Shown here piece after piece: positions 6,821-15,795 of a stretch of 64,000 nucleotides of DNA (positions are counted from its first letter, which is position 1; the number at the start of each line of letters is the position of its first letter). The notes beneath the pieces were generated by a model. The model saw nothing but the letters and a program-made list of their open reading frames with translations. It searched no databases and was not told where the DNA came from. The position numbers were made by a program, and so were the translations under genes. The stretch is taken from NCBI GenBank assembly GCA_934320845.1, contig CAKRFU010000005.1:94692-158691 (forward strand), in the 5' to 3' direction. Origin of the DNA: an uncultured Lachnospiraceae bacterium (GTDB lineage Bacteria; Bacillota; Clostridia; Lachnospirales; Lachnospiraceae).

Positions 6821-9259
6821 CTATAAACACCCAGCAGGAGCTGCACCACATTCACTATTAGGGCTTATAGAGTTACCATCACTGGAATAAAAGCCATAAG
6901 CTGAATTACTTGTAGTTATGTATACCCATCCAGTTCTTGTCCAATAAGACATATTTTTACTAACGTTGGATGCAACTTTGTAGAATTCATACACTGTCGA
7001 TTTATCCATTGATGCCGGATTTGATGATTTTAATTCGCCATATGACGGAATAAAAATAGTATCGTGTGAATCGAATACAACAGGTGTAGCACCGAGAGAT
7101 GGAGTAGATAATGTATGTGATGATTTTTTATTCACTGTTTTTATTAAAGATTTAAATTTATTTGGCAAATACCCATAATACGTGTTTTGAAGCCATGCTC
7201 TCAAATTAGTATAAGGCCATCTGTATTCAGTTGAAGAACTCGACATAGCTTGCTTAGTAGCCAAACAATTCTTTTGCTGCCACGTGACAGCAGCAAGCGT
7301 TTTTCCGTTAATACTGTTCGTTAATGTATCAGCATCAAAACCGATTATTACAAGTTCAACCGATTCGCCATTAGAAAGAGCTACTCTCCTCGTATCACCA
7401 ACACTCCAATAATCTGAAACTTTAATCTGTCCGTTATAATGAGCGGTAAGCATATCGGCAATTTCAGCATCTGTTCCATTTGTCCACGTCGCAATTGTTT
7501 GTTTTTTTAACGATATATTCGACAATAATGTACTTCCACTATATAACTTTAAATAATTAGTGACACTGTCGAAAACTAACCTATTTCCTGCCTTAACATT
7601 CTCAGCCGTAATATTTACATTTCCAGTTCTATACGACGATTCAGCACTTCCTTTTACACCTGAAACCGCACCTGTTCCCTGCGCTGGGGTATATCCCAAT
7701 GCTGCAACTACATTTTCTTTACTGATACTGATTACTCCATCATCATTCTTAATATTTGAACCGGTCTTTACACCACCCAACTGCATTCCCGATGCCGTAG
7801 GCAATGTATATATCGTATCAGTAAACACCGCATTTTCCGGTACATTACTTTTTACCGTATGTCCGTTGACTGTATCTGCATCACCTCCATTTGCCGGTAA
7901 TGATGTAGGAATATCTTTGCTATCAGCTTTCTTATTCAACTCATTAGTAATAACACTATTCTCAACAGGATTCGTGCTTGTATCTGATAATTCACTGTCA
8001 ATATCTATAGATGTACTGCTATGCAATATTCCATCTTTATCTTTTGTTATCGTACTACCATCAACTTTTATAAGTGACGGTACTTCTGTTTTTTCAGCAT
8101 AAGTTTCCGAAATATCATTACCGTTTTTATCTGAGACCGCCTTTTCGACCGCCAAAGCATCATTTAATACAGCAACACCACCTGCGATACCCTTTTCAGT
8201 ATTCGATATGAAATCTCCACCTGCTACCGCCTGTGCCTGTTCTGCATATTCCTTTGCTTTATCACTATAATATTTCGCATTATCTGTAGCTTCATTTTCT
8301 CTGAAATCTGTGTCACCTACTGCATAAGAACGAGCAGTTTGCGCCATTGTATTACTACTTTCTTCTGCCTTTTTAATATTTTTTTCAGATTGCTTTGCAT
8401 TGGTAGCTGATTTTTCAGCTTCACTTGCCTTTTCTGCAGCAACTCCTTCTGAATTTGCAGCTGATTCAGCCGACTGCACTGCTATGTCTGCCGACTGTCT
8501 TGCACTTTCCATATAAGAATTTGCATTACTTTCACTTGTTGCCGCATTTGTAGCTGACTGCACCGCTGTGTCTGCGTTTGTTTTACTTTGCTCATAATAA
8601 TACTTCGCATTGTCTGTATCCTCGCCCTCACGAATACCACTTTTCCCTACGCTATAAGATTGTGACAATTTTGCATCCACATCCGCATTTGTAGCGGATT
8701 GCTCAGCAGATTTTGCACTCGCCGCCGCATTGTTTTCTGACAGTGTTATAGCTGACATAACTTCACTTGACAGCATAACTTTTGTTATACTGCCATTTTT
8801 AATAGATGCACTTACTTTTCCATCACTGTCAACGCTAAAAGCTATCGTATCCGTGCCTTTAAATTCATACTGAGTAATAAGAGCTGACATATCAATATAC
8901 TGCTTTTCTCCACTTTCAAGCGCAAGTATAAGTTGTTGTGTCTGTGCATTATATTCAAAGTTTACGGCTATCTTTTCAAGTGCGGTATCAATGTTCAATA
9001 CTGTACCGTTGTATTTTGTTATGCTGATAACACCGTTTTTGTCGTTAAAAGATATATCAGTTACCATGTTATTAAGCTGTGTTTTATCTGCTTTTGTCGT
9101 ATCAATAGTATCTACATTAGCAGAAATAGACACTACCTCATTGTCTATAGTGTCTATTGCCTTATCCATCTTATTTAAGTTTGTTTTTCCAAGCGGTGTT
9201 GTCAAGCTCTCTGACTTATTAAGCCAATTTATGCGACTATATACTTTTATTACTGCCAT
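6821..9259 (-). CDS. Tail fibre / receptor-binding protein with DUF6273-like tip
   Basis: An 812-residue protein. The N-terminus resembles baseplate-attachment domains. Residues about 165-350 are a long alanine-rich helical region with recurring SATNA/AKYYYEQ units, likely a trimeric coiled coil. The last roughly 190 residues carry motifs such as WPYTNLRAWLQ, SYWTRTGW and a Gly/Ala-rich end, which I associate with DUF6273-type (C-lectin-like) domains. It probably recognises the host surface. It lies between the S74-chaperone tail protein module and small tail proteins. Confidence 0.75.
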   Translation of the reverse strand: MAVIKVYSRINWLNKSESLTTPLGKTNLNKMDKAIDTIDNEVVSISANVDTIDTTKADKTQLNNMVTDISFNDKNGVISITKYNGTVLNIDTALEKIAVNFEYNAQTQQLILALESGEKQYIDMSALITQYEFKGTDTIAFSVDSDGKVSASIKNGSITKVMLSSEVMSAITLSENNAAASAKSAEQSATNADVDAKLSQSYSVGKSGIREGEDTDNAKYYYEQSKTNADTAVQSATNAATSESNANSYMESARQSADIAVQSAESAANSEGVAAEKASEAEKSATNAKQSEKNIKKAEESSNTMAQTARSYAVGDTDFRENEATDNAKYYSDKAKEYAEQAQAVAGGDFISNTEKGIAGGVAVLNDALAVEKAVSDKNGNDISETYAEKTEVPSLIKVDGSTITKDKDGILHSSTSIDIDSELSDTSTNPVENSVITNELNKKADSKDIPTSLPANGGDADTVNGHTVKSNVPENAVFTDTIYTLPTASGMQLGGVKTGSNIKNDDGVISISKENVVAALGYTPAQGTGAVSGVKGSAESSYRTGNVNITAENVKAGNRLVFDSVTNYLKLYSGSTLLSNISLKKQTIATWTNGTDAEIADMLTAHYNGQIKVSDYWSVGDTRRVALSNGESVELVIIGFDADTLTNSINGKTLAAVTWQQKNCLATKQAMSSSSTEYRWPYTNLRAWLQNTYYGYLPNKFKSLIKTVNKKSSHTLSTPSLGATPVVFDSHDTIFIPSYGELKSSNPASMDKSTVYEFYKVASNVSKNMSYWTRTGWVYITTSNSAYGFYSSDGNSISPNSECGAAPAGCL

Positions 9260-9272
9260 TGTGCGTCACCTC

Positions 9273-9518
9273 TTATTCTGCTGTTTTTGTTTCCTCTGTT
9301 TCCATAAGGCTATATATATATTCATCAAATGCCGCAAAGTCTTTTAAAATCTCATCTTTATTTGCATTAAATAATTCTACATCTTGAATCGACTTTCCCA
9401 TGTTTGGTGTACCACTGACTGGGATGGTTGCGTTCATATATGCTACTTGTTTTTCCTTACCATCAACTGTTAATACACATGCTCCTGTCACTGTAGTTTG
9501 TTTGTTTAATTTTACCAT
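9273..9518 (-). CDS. Small tail-associated protein, 81 aa
   Basis: ATG behind GGAGG. The sequence begins with a beta-rich stretch (TVTGACVLTVDGKEKQVAYM) and ends in a helix. It sits between the two big tail genes and is probably a structural or chaperone accessory. No family is named with confidence. Confidence 0.55.
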   Translation of the reverse strand: MVKLNKQTTVTGACVLTVDGKEKQVAYMNATIPVSGTPNMGKSIQDVELFNANKDEILKDFAAFDEYIYSLMETEETKTAE

Positions 9519-9519
9519 G

Positions 9520-12069
9520 TTAATTACCTCCTGATATTTGCTTTAATTTAGCAATTTCCTGTTTTAATTCCTGAAAATCTTTTACTAATTTCTGAATCAT
9601 ACAAACACTCATTCCATTTAGATTTTCCCAGTTAATGTAATGTAAATCATCACCTGTCGGAATATGTTTGTATTCACCATTAAAAACGCTTGGTGCACGC
9701 TTACCAACTATGTTGTAATCATCTATGTTTAAATCATGTTTAGCAAAAGCTCTTTCTATCGCCTGTGCAGTTGTTCCAAAGCATATACCATTTCTTTCAG
9801 CAATTCCGTCATATTCAAAACTGTAAATTGGTATATCCATATAAATATCCTGAATATCGGGAATCTCAACAATATTTTTCTTTATACGCTCATCTGATGA
9901 TGTTTTGCTTTTTACATACCCGACAGTAGCTAAATTTCCATATCCCGAACTGCCCTCAGATGTAAAACCTCCGCAGTTTTCAATCTTAACATTTCCAGCA
10001 GAAGAATATGAGACATTTATTTTTGATGAATTTAAGTCAATTGCATCCCGTGGATTAAAATAAGCGTTGTTTATCCAAACACCGCCATCCGAACTATTTA
10101 TATCAACTTTTCCTCGATTCGTACTAGATTCAGAACCAATTACTAGACGCTTGCTTGCCCCTTGTGCTTCAATAAAATCTGTAAAAATAACATTTGACCA
10201 AATTCGTGTACCACCATTCTGCCATTCAAGCCCTCTACTGGTTATATCGAACCATCCAATTGAACCGCCTGTTGCCTCAACCTTGCCTTTCATAGCTACA
10301 TTTCCTGACCTATCAAGGCTAAAATTAGAACTATTTATAACAAGTCTGTTAGAATTAAGTGTAATCTGCTCTGACGATTGATTTATCTCACTACACACAT
10401 CGCCCTTTGATACTTTGCTACTTATCTGATTCTGCGCCCATGTTGTAGTTGCATAATCGGTCATACCGTCTTTTGTTTGATAATTTCCAAGTGTCGCACT
10501 GTCAGCTTTTAAACTAAGTGCTGACCTTATATTATTCTCTTCGTTTTCTGCTCTTGATACTTCGGCTGTAATTTTTTCTGCTGTAACAGTTATTCTGCCG
10601 GACAAGGTAGCTTCTTCTGCTTTTGCTCTTGTAACCTCCTGTGTAACTGCATCTGCGGTAATACTTATTCTGCCACTTAAATCTCCTTCAGCGGCATTCG
10701 CCCTTGCAACTTCTGCTGTTATGCTTTCCGCTGTTTGTTCAAATTTAGATGCTGTATTCTTTTCCAAATCCGCAAGTTCAACAGACAGACCATCCACTGA
10801 CTTTGTTATCTTTATTGTCTTGGATTTCAATTGCTCAAACTCTTCATTAGCAGATACTTTATTTTCCCTTATCTCTGTTCCTTTTGCAGAATACTCATCC
10901 CTAAGATTTTGTATTCCCGATAATGTTCTTGAAAACACAAAACTTTCTATATCAACTGTTTTCTTCTCCAATGCAACAGCATCACCAACATCTACATGAG
11001 GCAGCCCCTGTGCATCGATAGTACATGGACGGTATGTAATACCACTTATTTTTTCCAAAATGTTATTCCCGATTACCTCTAATTCCGCTGCACTCTTTCC
11101 GTAAAGGAAATAATTAGCACTTATCACATATGGATTGCTTGTATCACTTCCAACTGTAACACCTAAATCTTCACTGTCTGTGCGTAAATTAACACATGTA
11201 ATATGATTACACATATATTCCTCATAACTCACAGTTCTGTATTCCGGATATAATACCTCATCCATGCCATTCATACCGATATACTGAAATTCCTCTTCCG
11301 GGTATAATGTTTCCTCTGGATACAATATTTCTTCCGGATATAATGCACCACCGGTAACATGAACCACTACAAACCGTCCCTCTCTGTTCATTATTCCAAA
11401 ACCACCATGAAGTGTGCATATCATCTTAAGCAGTGCCTGTCCTGACATACTCCCATTTGATGGGGCAACTGTCTTTTCAACCACCATATCGTCATCGGGC
11501 AAATCCTGCAGCATATAAGATATACCAAGATGCTCTAACAAATCCTTTCGGAACTGTCCAAGAGTTGTCTTTCCGTATACATTTGTTGTAATGGTATTTC
11601 CGTCACTGTCTGTTCCAGTTGTAGTCCCGACAATCGGAAAATAGTTGTTGTACCACTCTGCCACATCAACAGATGCTTTATAATACATGTCATCAAATGC
11701 TGTTACATCCTTATAATCTTTATCATCTACGGACTTCGCATTGGTTACAGTAAATACACCCATAGGAATTGTGTCTGCAAGCTGTTTTCCATCACTATCC
11801 ACAAGCTGTATGCCGGCTGAAAATTTGCAATTATTGATATCTTTATCAATGATTTCTGCAACCTCAAAAGTCATACTTGATGCAATACAGCCGCCAAGTG
11901 TCAGCTCTTCGTCTTCAAATAGCGACTGTATAATCTTTATTGACTCCTGATAGAGCGTATCATTAGTTATAGTTAAATCTAATTCGGGGAATGTCAGAAT
12001 GTAATTGACATATACACCATTTCCAATGTTCAATATCAGTTGTTTTACTTCATCAGATATCTTATACAT
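9520..12069 (-). CDS. Tail protein with C-terminal S74 intramolecular chaperone
   Basis: An 849-residue protein. The N-terminal third resembles tail-tip (Tal/gp18-like) proteins. Residues about 420-540 are helical with repeated TAEV/ISITADAVTQEV units. The C-terminus has the S74 autoprotease-chaperone signature SSDERIKKNI followed by DIYMDIPIYSFEYDG and a closing coiled coil. The chaperone would be cleaved after trimer folding. It belongs to the leftward tail operon, directly after the distal-tail-like gene. Confidence 0.8.
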   Translation of the reverse strand: MYKISDEVKQLILNIGNGVYVNYILTFPELDLTITNDTLYQESIKIIQSLFEDEELTLGGCIASSMTFEVAEIIDKDINNCKFSAGIQLVDSDGKQLADTIPMGVFTVTNAKSVDDKDYKDVTAFDDMYYKASVDVAEWYNNYFPIVGTTTGTDSDGNTITTNVYGKTTLGQFRKDLLEHLGISYMLQDLPDDDMVVEKTVAPSNGSMSGQALLKMICTLHGGFGIMNREGRFVVVHVTGGALYPEEILYPEETLYPEEEFQYIGMNGMDEVLYPEYRTVSYEEYMCNHITCVNLRTDSEDLGVTVGSDTSNPYVISANYFLYGKSAAELEVIGNNILEKISGITYRPCTIDAQGLPHVDVGDAVALEKKTVDIESFVFSRTLSGIQNLRDEYSAKGTEIRENKVSANEEFEQLKSKTIKITKSVDGLSVELADLEKNTASKFEQTAESITAEVARANAAEGDLSGRISITADAVTQEVTRAKAEEATLSGRITVTAEKITAEVSRAENEENNIRSALSLKADSATLGNYQTKDGMTDYATTTWAQNQISSKVSKGDVCSEINQSSEQITLNSNRLVINSSNFSLDRSGNVAMKGKVEATGGSIGWFDITSRGLEWQNGGTRIWSNVIFTDFIEAQGASKRLVIGSESSTNRGKVDINSSDGGVWINNAYFNPRDAIDLNSSKINVSYSSAGNVKIENCGGFTSEGSSGYGNLATVGYVKSKTSSDERIKKNIVEIPDIQDIYMDIPIYSFEYDGIAERNGICFGTTAQAIERAFAKHDLNIDDYNIVGKRAPSVFNGEYKHIPTGDDLHYINWENLNGMSVCMIQKLVKDFQELKQEIAKLKQISGGN

Positions 12070-12082
12070 TTATTCTGCCCCC

Positions 12083-12535
12083 TTAATAACCTATCATCTG
12101 TATCTTAATAGGCAAATACATAGGTGCTCCATGATACAATCCGCCATATTGAAACTGAACATTCGGAACATAAAAATTGTGTGTATCATAATCATCCAAC
12201 CAATCGTTATAATACCTTGCTCTCAATTTTCTCTGGTCTTTCGTACCTACTCCATATGTCATAGCCTCATTTATCAATGCAATAAGCCTACATTTATCTT
12301 CATACCTCAGATATGGCGTACTCCATTCTATTGACGGAACTTTATTCGGCAATACATTTCTTTTCAAAATACCATTACCGTTACGATAACTATCTAAATC
12401 CTGTATTTGGTCAGGCGTTATTGCCAGTGCTCCGTTTGGCTGTATAAATTTGTATGACAGCTTGGCATATGAATAGCTGCTGCCATTATAGCCACTTGCC
12501 ACAGCCACTAAACCTTTTGATTTTTCATATCCCAC
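12083..12535 (-). CDS. Tail protein, DUF6711-like
   Basis: A 150-residue product with a GTG start behind GAGGTGAT. Visible stretches GALAITPDQIQDLDSYRNG and RKLRARYYNDWLDD resemble small Firmicutes phage tail proteins placed between tape measure and tail tip. Here an antirepressor cassette separates it from the tape measure gene. A terminator hairpin lies immediately upstream of its ribosome site. Confidence 0.6.
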   Translation of the reverse strand: MGYEKSKGLVAVASGYNGSSYSYAKLSYKFIQPNGALAITPDQIQDLDSYRNGNGILKRNVLPNKVPSIEWSTPYLRYEDKCRLIALINEAMTYGVGTKDQRKLRARYYNDWLDDYDTHNFYVPNVQFQYGGLYHGAPMYLPIKIQMIGY

Positions 12536-12564
12536 GCTATCACCTCTTTCTTATTTTTGTACGC

Positions 12565-12594
12565 AAAAAAGACACTCACCATTTGGCGAGTGCC
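12565..12594 (-). terminator. Intrinsic terminator closing antirepressor cassette A
   Basis: Minus-strand stem GGCACTCGCC / GGTGAGTGTC (two G-U pairs) with an AAAT loop and six T. It insulates the cassette from the tail gene that follows. Confidence 0.8.
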
Positions 12595-12662
12595 TTAATT
12601 TCTCTAATAACAATATAGCATGTTTGAAATGTGAAATGTGTGAATTATTCAGCATCCACTAA

Positions 12663-12884
12663 TCAATGCGCCGTCATCAGCTTCATGGCATACTGAAATC
12701 CCCATATAAATCCCTGCTTTTCTGTGTACATGCAACAATCCGATATTTCATTATCATATTTCATAAACAGTTCTTTACCCATCTTCTGCTCCATCTTTTT
12801 TCTTGCTTCTATCGTATCTTCAAGTTCTGCATAATTATCACATAACTCGTTAAAATTATAATATATTTTTTCAATCTCGTTCAT
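12663..12884 (-). CDS. DUF6809-like small protein, cassette A
   Basis: 73 residues from the ATG of MNEIEKIYY, behind AAAGGAA; an upstream in-frame start would add 20 residues. It contains NFNELCDNYAELEDTIEARK and the C-terminal pattern EKQGFIWGFQYAMKLM seen in DUF6809-type proteins of gut clostridia. It is the last gene of the cassette, before the terminator, and almost identical to the gene at 30277. Function unknown. Confidence 0.65.
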   Translation of the reverse strand: MNEIEKIYYNFNELCDNYAELEDTIEARKKMEQKMGKELFMKYDNEISDCCMYTEKQGFIWGFQYAMKLMTAH

Positions 12885-12909
12885 ATTAACACCATTCCTT
12901 TCAAGTACC

Positions 12910-13236
12910 TTATGCTCGTACTGCTCCTTTGCTGTCTGCTGCATCCTGTATTACTTTAACAACATCAAAAGCATTTCCAATCAACTCCTGCACTTTTTTA
13001 TTCTGCTCTTTTACATTCTCAAGTATATTCCATGTAGCTCTTATCAAGTGGTATATATCTTTTGCATTAGCAACTAAACAATATGCCTGTGCATTAGTAC
13101 ACTCTGACATATCGTACATATAATCATACTTATCCATAAAAGTACTTAAAAGTGAATATGCTGTTTCTATCTCTATGCCCTCTTCAATATTCATATTGTC
13201 AGCATCAAATAAAATATCTGTTCCTGATATATCCAT
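12910..13236 (-). CDS. MDIS-family cassette protein, 108 aa, cassette A
   Basis: A helical protein beginning MDISGTDILF, with DYMYDMSECTNAQAYCLVAN in the middle. The leader and ribosome site (ACAAGGAGCGATATT before ATG) are conserved with the copies at 30524 and 35612. It always follows the antirepressor gene, so it probably acts with it or is co-regulated. No known domain is recognised. Confidence 0.7.
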   Translation of the reverse strand: MDISGTDILFDADNMNIEEGIEIETAYSLLSTFMDKYDYMYDMSECTNAQAYCLVANAKDIYHLIRATWNILENVKEQNKKVQELIGNAFDVVKVIQDAADSKGAVRA

Positions 13237-13269
13237 AATATCGCTCCTTGTCGTTTGTTTGAATTATTA

Positions 13270-14082
13270 CTATGCTACGCAATAAGCCAGCATCATTTCC
13301 TTGATTACGGTTTCATACACCGGCTTTAAATCCTTGTCATCTGTGATTATTGACAAATATGTAATTTTCTTGATTTTTGACTGACTGGTTCTATTCTTCT
13401 CTGCTTTTTCTCTCGCAGTTCTCACTCTCTGTCCAAGTCGGCACGCCCGCTTCTCACTAAGCCGTGCATAACTCTCATTCCAAGCATCGTGATACCTTGT
13501 ATTAACATAATGCTCCCTGCAAAACTTTGGTGTATCTGCAATTTTCTTTATGCACTTCTTACACCAAGACTTAAAATCTTCTTTATCTGATGGATTTTCA
13601 AAAGTTTCAGAAAGAACTCTTTGTTTCTCCTCAACACGCTCAATCTGTCTTGCCTGTCGCTTTTGCTCCAATTCCACTTTAGCCTGTTCATCCATCATCG
13701 CATATAACATCTGCATCTGCGGGGATAATTTGCTACGATTTATGACTTCTTCCTTTGTCTTTTCTTCGACTGTTGTGAAATATTCCCTTGCTTCTTCTGC
13801 TCTTGCTCCATTACCTTTACATGACAGCTTTTTTGCAAAGTGAGCTGTAAGTCTATAATCAACTGTTTTATTACCCTCGACATCAATGTCGACCCTCCAA
13901 AAATCCTCATTTTCTGTGGCAAATTCATTATCAACAATATTCGTTTTAGCCCATCTTGCGAACTGTCCTTGTGCGAGTCCCAAAAAATTATACAACTTTC
14001 TAGCTGTTGTCATTCCATTCTTATCGACACCTAAAGCAATCTCTATTGGTGTCTGCATTGTTACTTCTGATACTTCCTGCAT
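13270..14082 (-). CDS. Antirepressor, AntA-like N-domain, cassette A
   Basis: A 270-residue protein behind AAAGGAGA. The N-terminus (IEIALGVDKNGMTTARKLYN) and KTVDYRLTAHFAKKLSCKGN match the AntA/AntB antirepressor domain. The middle is coiled-coil-like and the C-terminus is shared with the paralogue at 35890 (ITYLSIITDDKDLKPVYE). It likely inactivates one or more repressors. Its leader is crossed by the opposing small RNA at 14144-14217. Confidence 0.8.
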   Translation of the reverse strand: MQEVSEVTMQTPIEIALGVDKNGMTTARKLYNFLGLAQGQFARWAKTNIVDNEFATENEDFWRVDIDVEGNKTVDYRLTAHFAKKLSCKGNGARAEEAREYFTTVEEKTKEEVINRSKLSPQMQMLYAMMDEQAKVELEQKRQARQIERVEEKQRVLSETFENPSDKEDFKSWCKKCIKKIADTPKFCREHYVNTRYHDAWNESYARLSEKRACRLGQRVRTAREKAEKNRTSQSKIKKITYLSIITDDKDLKPVYETVIKEMMLAYCVA

Positions 14083-14108
14083 TAAATTATATCTCCTTTC
14101 AAAAATGC

Positions 14109-14137
14109 TTGCCCCAACACGAAAAGTAAGATATAAT
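14109..14137 (+). promoter_or_regulatory. Antisense RNA promoter and palindrome, module A
   Basis: Plus-strand TTGCCC, 17 bp, TATAAT. A 15-bp inverted repeat with one mismatch (CCAACACGAAAAGTA at 14114-14128, TACTTTTTGTGTTGG at 14150-14164) is centred just beyond the -10 box, a likely operator. Confidence 0.7.
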
Positions 14138-14143
14138 AATACT

Positions 14144-14217
14144 TATCAATACTTTTTGTGTTGGTTGTTGTTTGAGTAATCAGTCGCTCGCCAAAGTAAT
14201 CTGATTACTCTTTTTTT
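14144..14217 (+). ncRNA. Antisense small RNA, module A
   Basis: Predicted start about 7 nt after TATAAT. It ends in a terminator with 10-bp arms GAGTAATCAG / CTGATTACTC (14174-14183, 14201-14210) and seven T. About 74 nt. It is antisense to the antirepressor mRNA leader, the position of Sar RNA relative to ant in P22. Confidence 0.65.
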
Positions 14218-14231
14218 ATTGCTTTTGCCAT
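14205..14231 (-). CDS. 8-codon ORF preceding the antirepressor
   Basis: GAAAGGAGAAAGCGT then ATG; MAKAIKKE and stop. The TAA lies inside the stem of the opposing terminator, exactly where the RHH genes of the other modules stop. It may be a leader peptide or the remnant of an RHH gene. Confidence 0.4.
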   Translation of the reverse strand: MAKAIKKE

Positions 14232-14308
14232 ACGCTTTCTCCTTTCACAAAACAGCTTAACCTAACTCCCCGCTATATTGTCAAGCTTTTTTTAATCTTT
14301 TTTTATTT

Positions 14309-14905
14309 TTATACATTATCATGACTTACTGACCTCAAAGACAACTCCAACTGTTCGTATGCTGGAACTTTTACCGCACATTCCGGAACATCTATCCCAG
14401 CTTGACTAAACAAATTTCTTACAACATATGCAACTTCATGTGGTGATGCACACTCTCTACGCATTATTCTTTCAAATAATCTTCCTGCATTTGTTGCACT
14501 TTCCATAGCTGACGGAGATACCGGATACTGATATGTAACATTCACCTGCTTACGATTGAAATAATTTTCTTCTAAACAATCAAACTGCTCCCATGCCTTT
14601 CCCGTATCTAAAATCTTACAATGTCTACTTGCTCCCCTGCGTGTCCAAAGATACACTTGTGTTGCATGCTTACTAACTAGGTCACTATCAGTGACTTGGT
14701 TTTTAAATTCCCTCAATTCATTACCTTTCAATAAATAAAAGTGCTTTCCCGCATCAAATCTTTCCTTATTACGGTTGAAATTGTTTTGTACATTATTTAC
14801 ATCGGTTCCATACACCTCTGCTAACTGCGCTGTCGTTATAACTCTCTCACCATTCCATTCAACAGCAACTACTTTTTTGTCATTTACATTTACTACTTCC
14901 TGCAT
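14309..14905 (-). CDS. Antirepressor, ORF6N domain, cassette A
   Basis: A 198-residue protein, ATG behind GGAGGAAATAACGG, overlapping the RHH gene by 26 bp. Residues about 10-110 form an ORF6N domain (ERVITTAQLAEVYGTD, VQNNFNRNKERF, VYLWTRRGASRHCKIL). The C-terminus differs from the ORF6N protein at 30886. Such proteins act as phage antirepressors or DNA-binding regulators. Cassette A thus has two antirepressors of different families. Confidence 0.8.
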   Translation of the reverse strand: MQEVVNVNDKKVVAVEWNGERVITTAQLAEVYGTDVNNVQNNFNRNKERFDAGKHFYLLKGNELREFKNQVTDSDLVSKHATQVYLWTRRGASRHCKILDTGKAWEQFDCLEENYFNRKQVNVTYQYPVSPSAMESATNAGRLFERIMRRECASPHEVAYVVRNLFSQAGIDVPECAVKVPAYEQLELSLRSVSHDNV

Positions 14906-15041
14906 CCGTTATTTCCTCCTTGCCTAATTCCTTTTCAATAGTCTCAATTACAAATTGCTTTACTGAAATGCCTCGTTTTAAGGCTTCCATTTTAATAGCT
15001 ATATGCAACCCATCTTCCATTTCTGCAATCAGACGCTTCAT
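14880..15041 (-). CDS. Arc/Mnt-like ribbon-helix-helix protein, cassette A
   Basis: 53 residues from the ATG of MKRLIAEM, behind AGAGGTGAGATAT. The N-terminal strand MKRLIAEMEDGLHIAIKMEA and following two helices fit an RHH dimer, close to the protein at 31780. A predicted autoregulatory and ant-repressing role follows from P22 Arc/Mnt. Transcribed from a consensus promoter at 15083-15111. Confidence 0.75.
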   Translation of the reverse strand: MKRLIAEMEDGLHIAIKMEALKRGISVKQFVIETIEKELGKEEITDAGSSKCK

Positions 15042-15082
15042 ATATCTCACCTCTTCCTGTGTCTTTTTTGAACACATTTTAT

Positions 15083-15111
15083 ATTATAGTGTCCTTTTAA
15101 TAAAATGTCAA
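15083..15111 (-). promoter_or_regulatory. RHH-antirepressor promoter, cassette A
   Basis: Minus-strand TTGACA, 17 bp, TATAAT: full consensus. Divergent from the XRE promoter. Confidence 0.8.
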
Positions 15112-15119
15112 TATGTAAT

Positions 15120-15148
15120 TTTACTTTTAGTACCATTTATGCTATTAT
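15120..15148 (+). promoter_or_regulatory. Promoter of cassette A XRE gene
   Basis: Plus-strand TTTACT, 17 bp, TATTAT, followed by TAGGAGG and the ATG at 15170. Confidence 0.6.
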
Positions 15149-15169
15149 GTGTCTAGGAGGTACACGCAT

Positions 15170-15727
15170 ATGATTAGAATAAAAGAACTCCGTACAGAAA
15201 AAGAGCTTTCTCTACGTGATTTATCAAAAGTGTTGGATATTTCTTATTCATCATTAGGAAAGTATGAGCGTGGAGAACAACAGCCAAGTTTTGAAACTTT
15301 ATCTAAAATAGCTAACTATTTTAATGTGTCCATTGATTATCTACTCGGAAATTCAGACGGTCGCATCATTTCTGACCAGGAATTATATGACAGACTAGGT
15401 TTAACAGACGAAGCAATTTGCTGCTTAGAACAGCTTTCCAACCTATCAAAAGCAAATGAGCATAATAAGAAACTACTAGAAAATGTAAATGCGTTATTAT
15501 CAGACTTTGAAACACTTGATGCTATAAGCGATTACCTCAATTCATCATTAGAAGACCATCAATATGCTATAGTCAAATCATATGTTTCACAATACGGAGA
15601 AGATTTGCTAGAAAAACCAGACAGCAAAGAAAAATTGTTATCAGCGGAACAATGGGGAAATTTTATGTTACTGAATGTTCAAGATGCCTTAATGAAACTG
15701 AAAAATGGACTTAGAACCCAGAAATAA
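15170..15727 (+). CDS. XRE-family repressor, cassette A
   Basis: 185 residues; the ATG at 15170 is preceded by AGGAGG with 9 bp spacing. Residues 1-65 form a classical HTH_3 (LSLRDLSKVLDISYSSLGKY, then a region ending in VSIDYLLGN). The C-terminal part is helical with no peptidase motif. It is divergent from the RHH-antirepressor operon, so it likely represses that cassette or serves as target of its antirepressors. Confidence 0.8.
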   Translation: MIRIKELRTEKELSLRDLSKVLDISYSSLGKYERGEQQPSFETLSKIANYFNVSIDYLLGNSDGRIISDQELYDRLGLTDEAICCLEQLSNLSKANEHNKKLLENVNALLSDFETLDAISDYLNSSLEDHQYAIVKSYVSQYGEDLLEKPDSKEKLLSAEQWGNFMLLNVQDALMKLKNGLRTQK

Positions 15728-15732
15728 AACAA

Positions 15733-15772
15733 GGGGCATAACACCACTATTACATTTGGTGAATGCCCTTTA
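15733..15772 (+). terminator. Terminator after cassette A XRE gene
   Basis: Stem GGGCAT / ATGCCC with an inner CACC / GGTG pairing, then TTTAATATTT. It stands between convergent genes and may serve both. Confidence 0.6.
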
Positions 15773-15795
15773 ATATTTATATTTTAAAGTGAATA

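Larger units (their letters stand above)
12629..13267. repeat. 640-bp duplicated block, copy 1
   Basis: Near-identical to 30243-30881 in direct orientation. It spans two complete genes plus their leaders. The encoded proteins differ by only about three residues, so duplication or gene conversion is recent. Confidence 0.9.

Noticed and set aside
7560..8102. 180-codon plus-strand ORF inside the tail fibre gene
   Set aside because: Shadow of the Ser/Thr/Ala-rich fibre frame; composition is artificial and there is no start signal.
6821..9259. Diversity-generating retroelement acting on the tail fibre
   Set aside because: No reverse transcriptase, template repeat or IMH-like element was found in the window.
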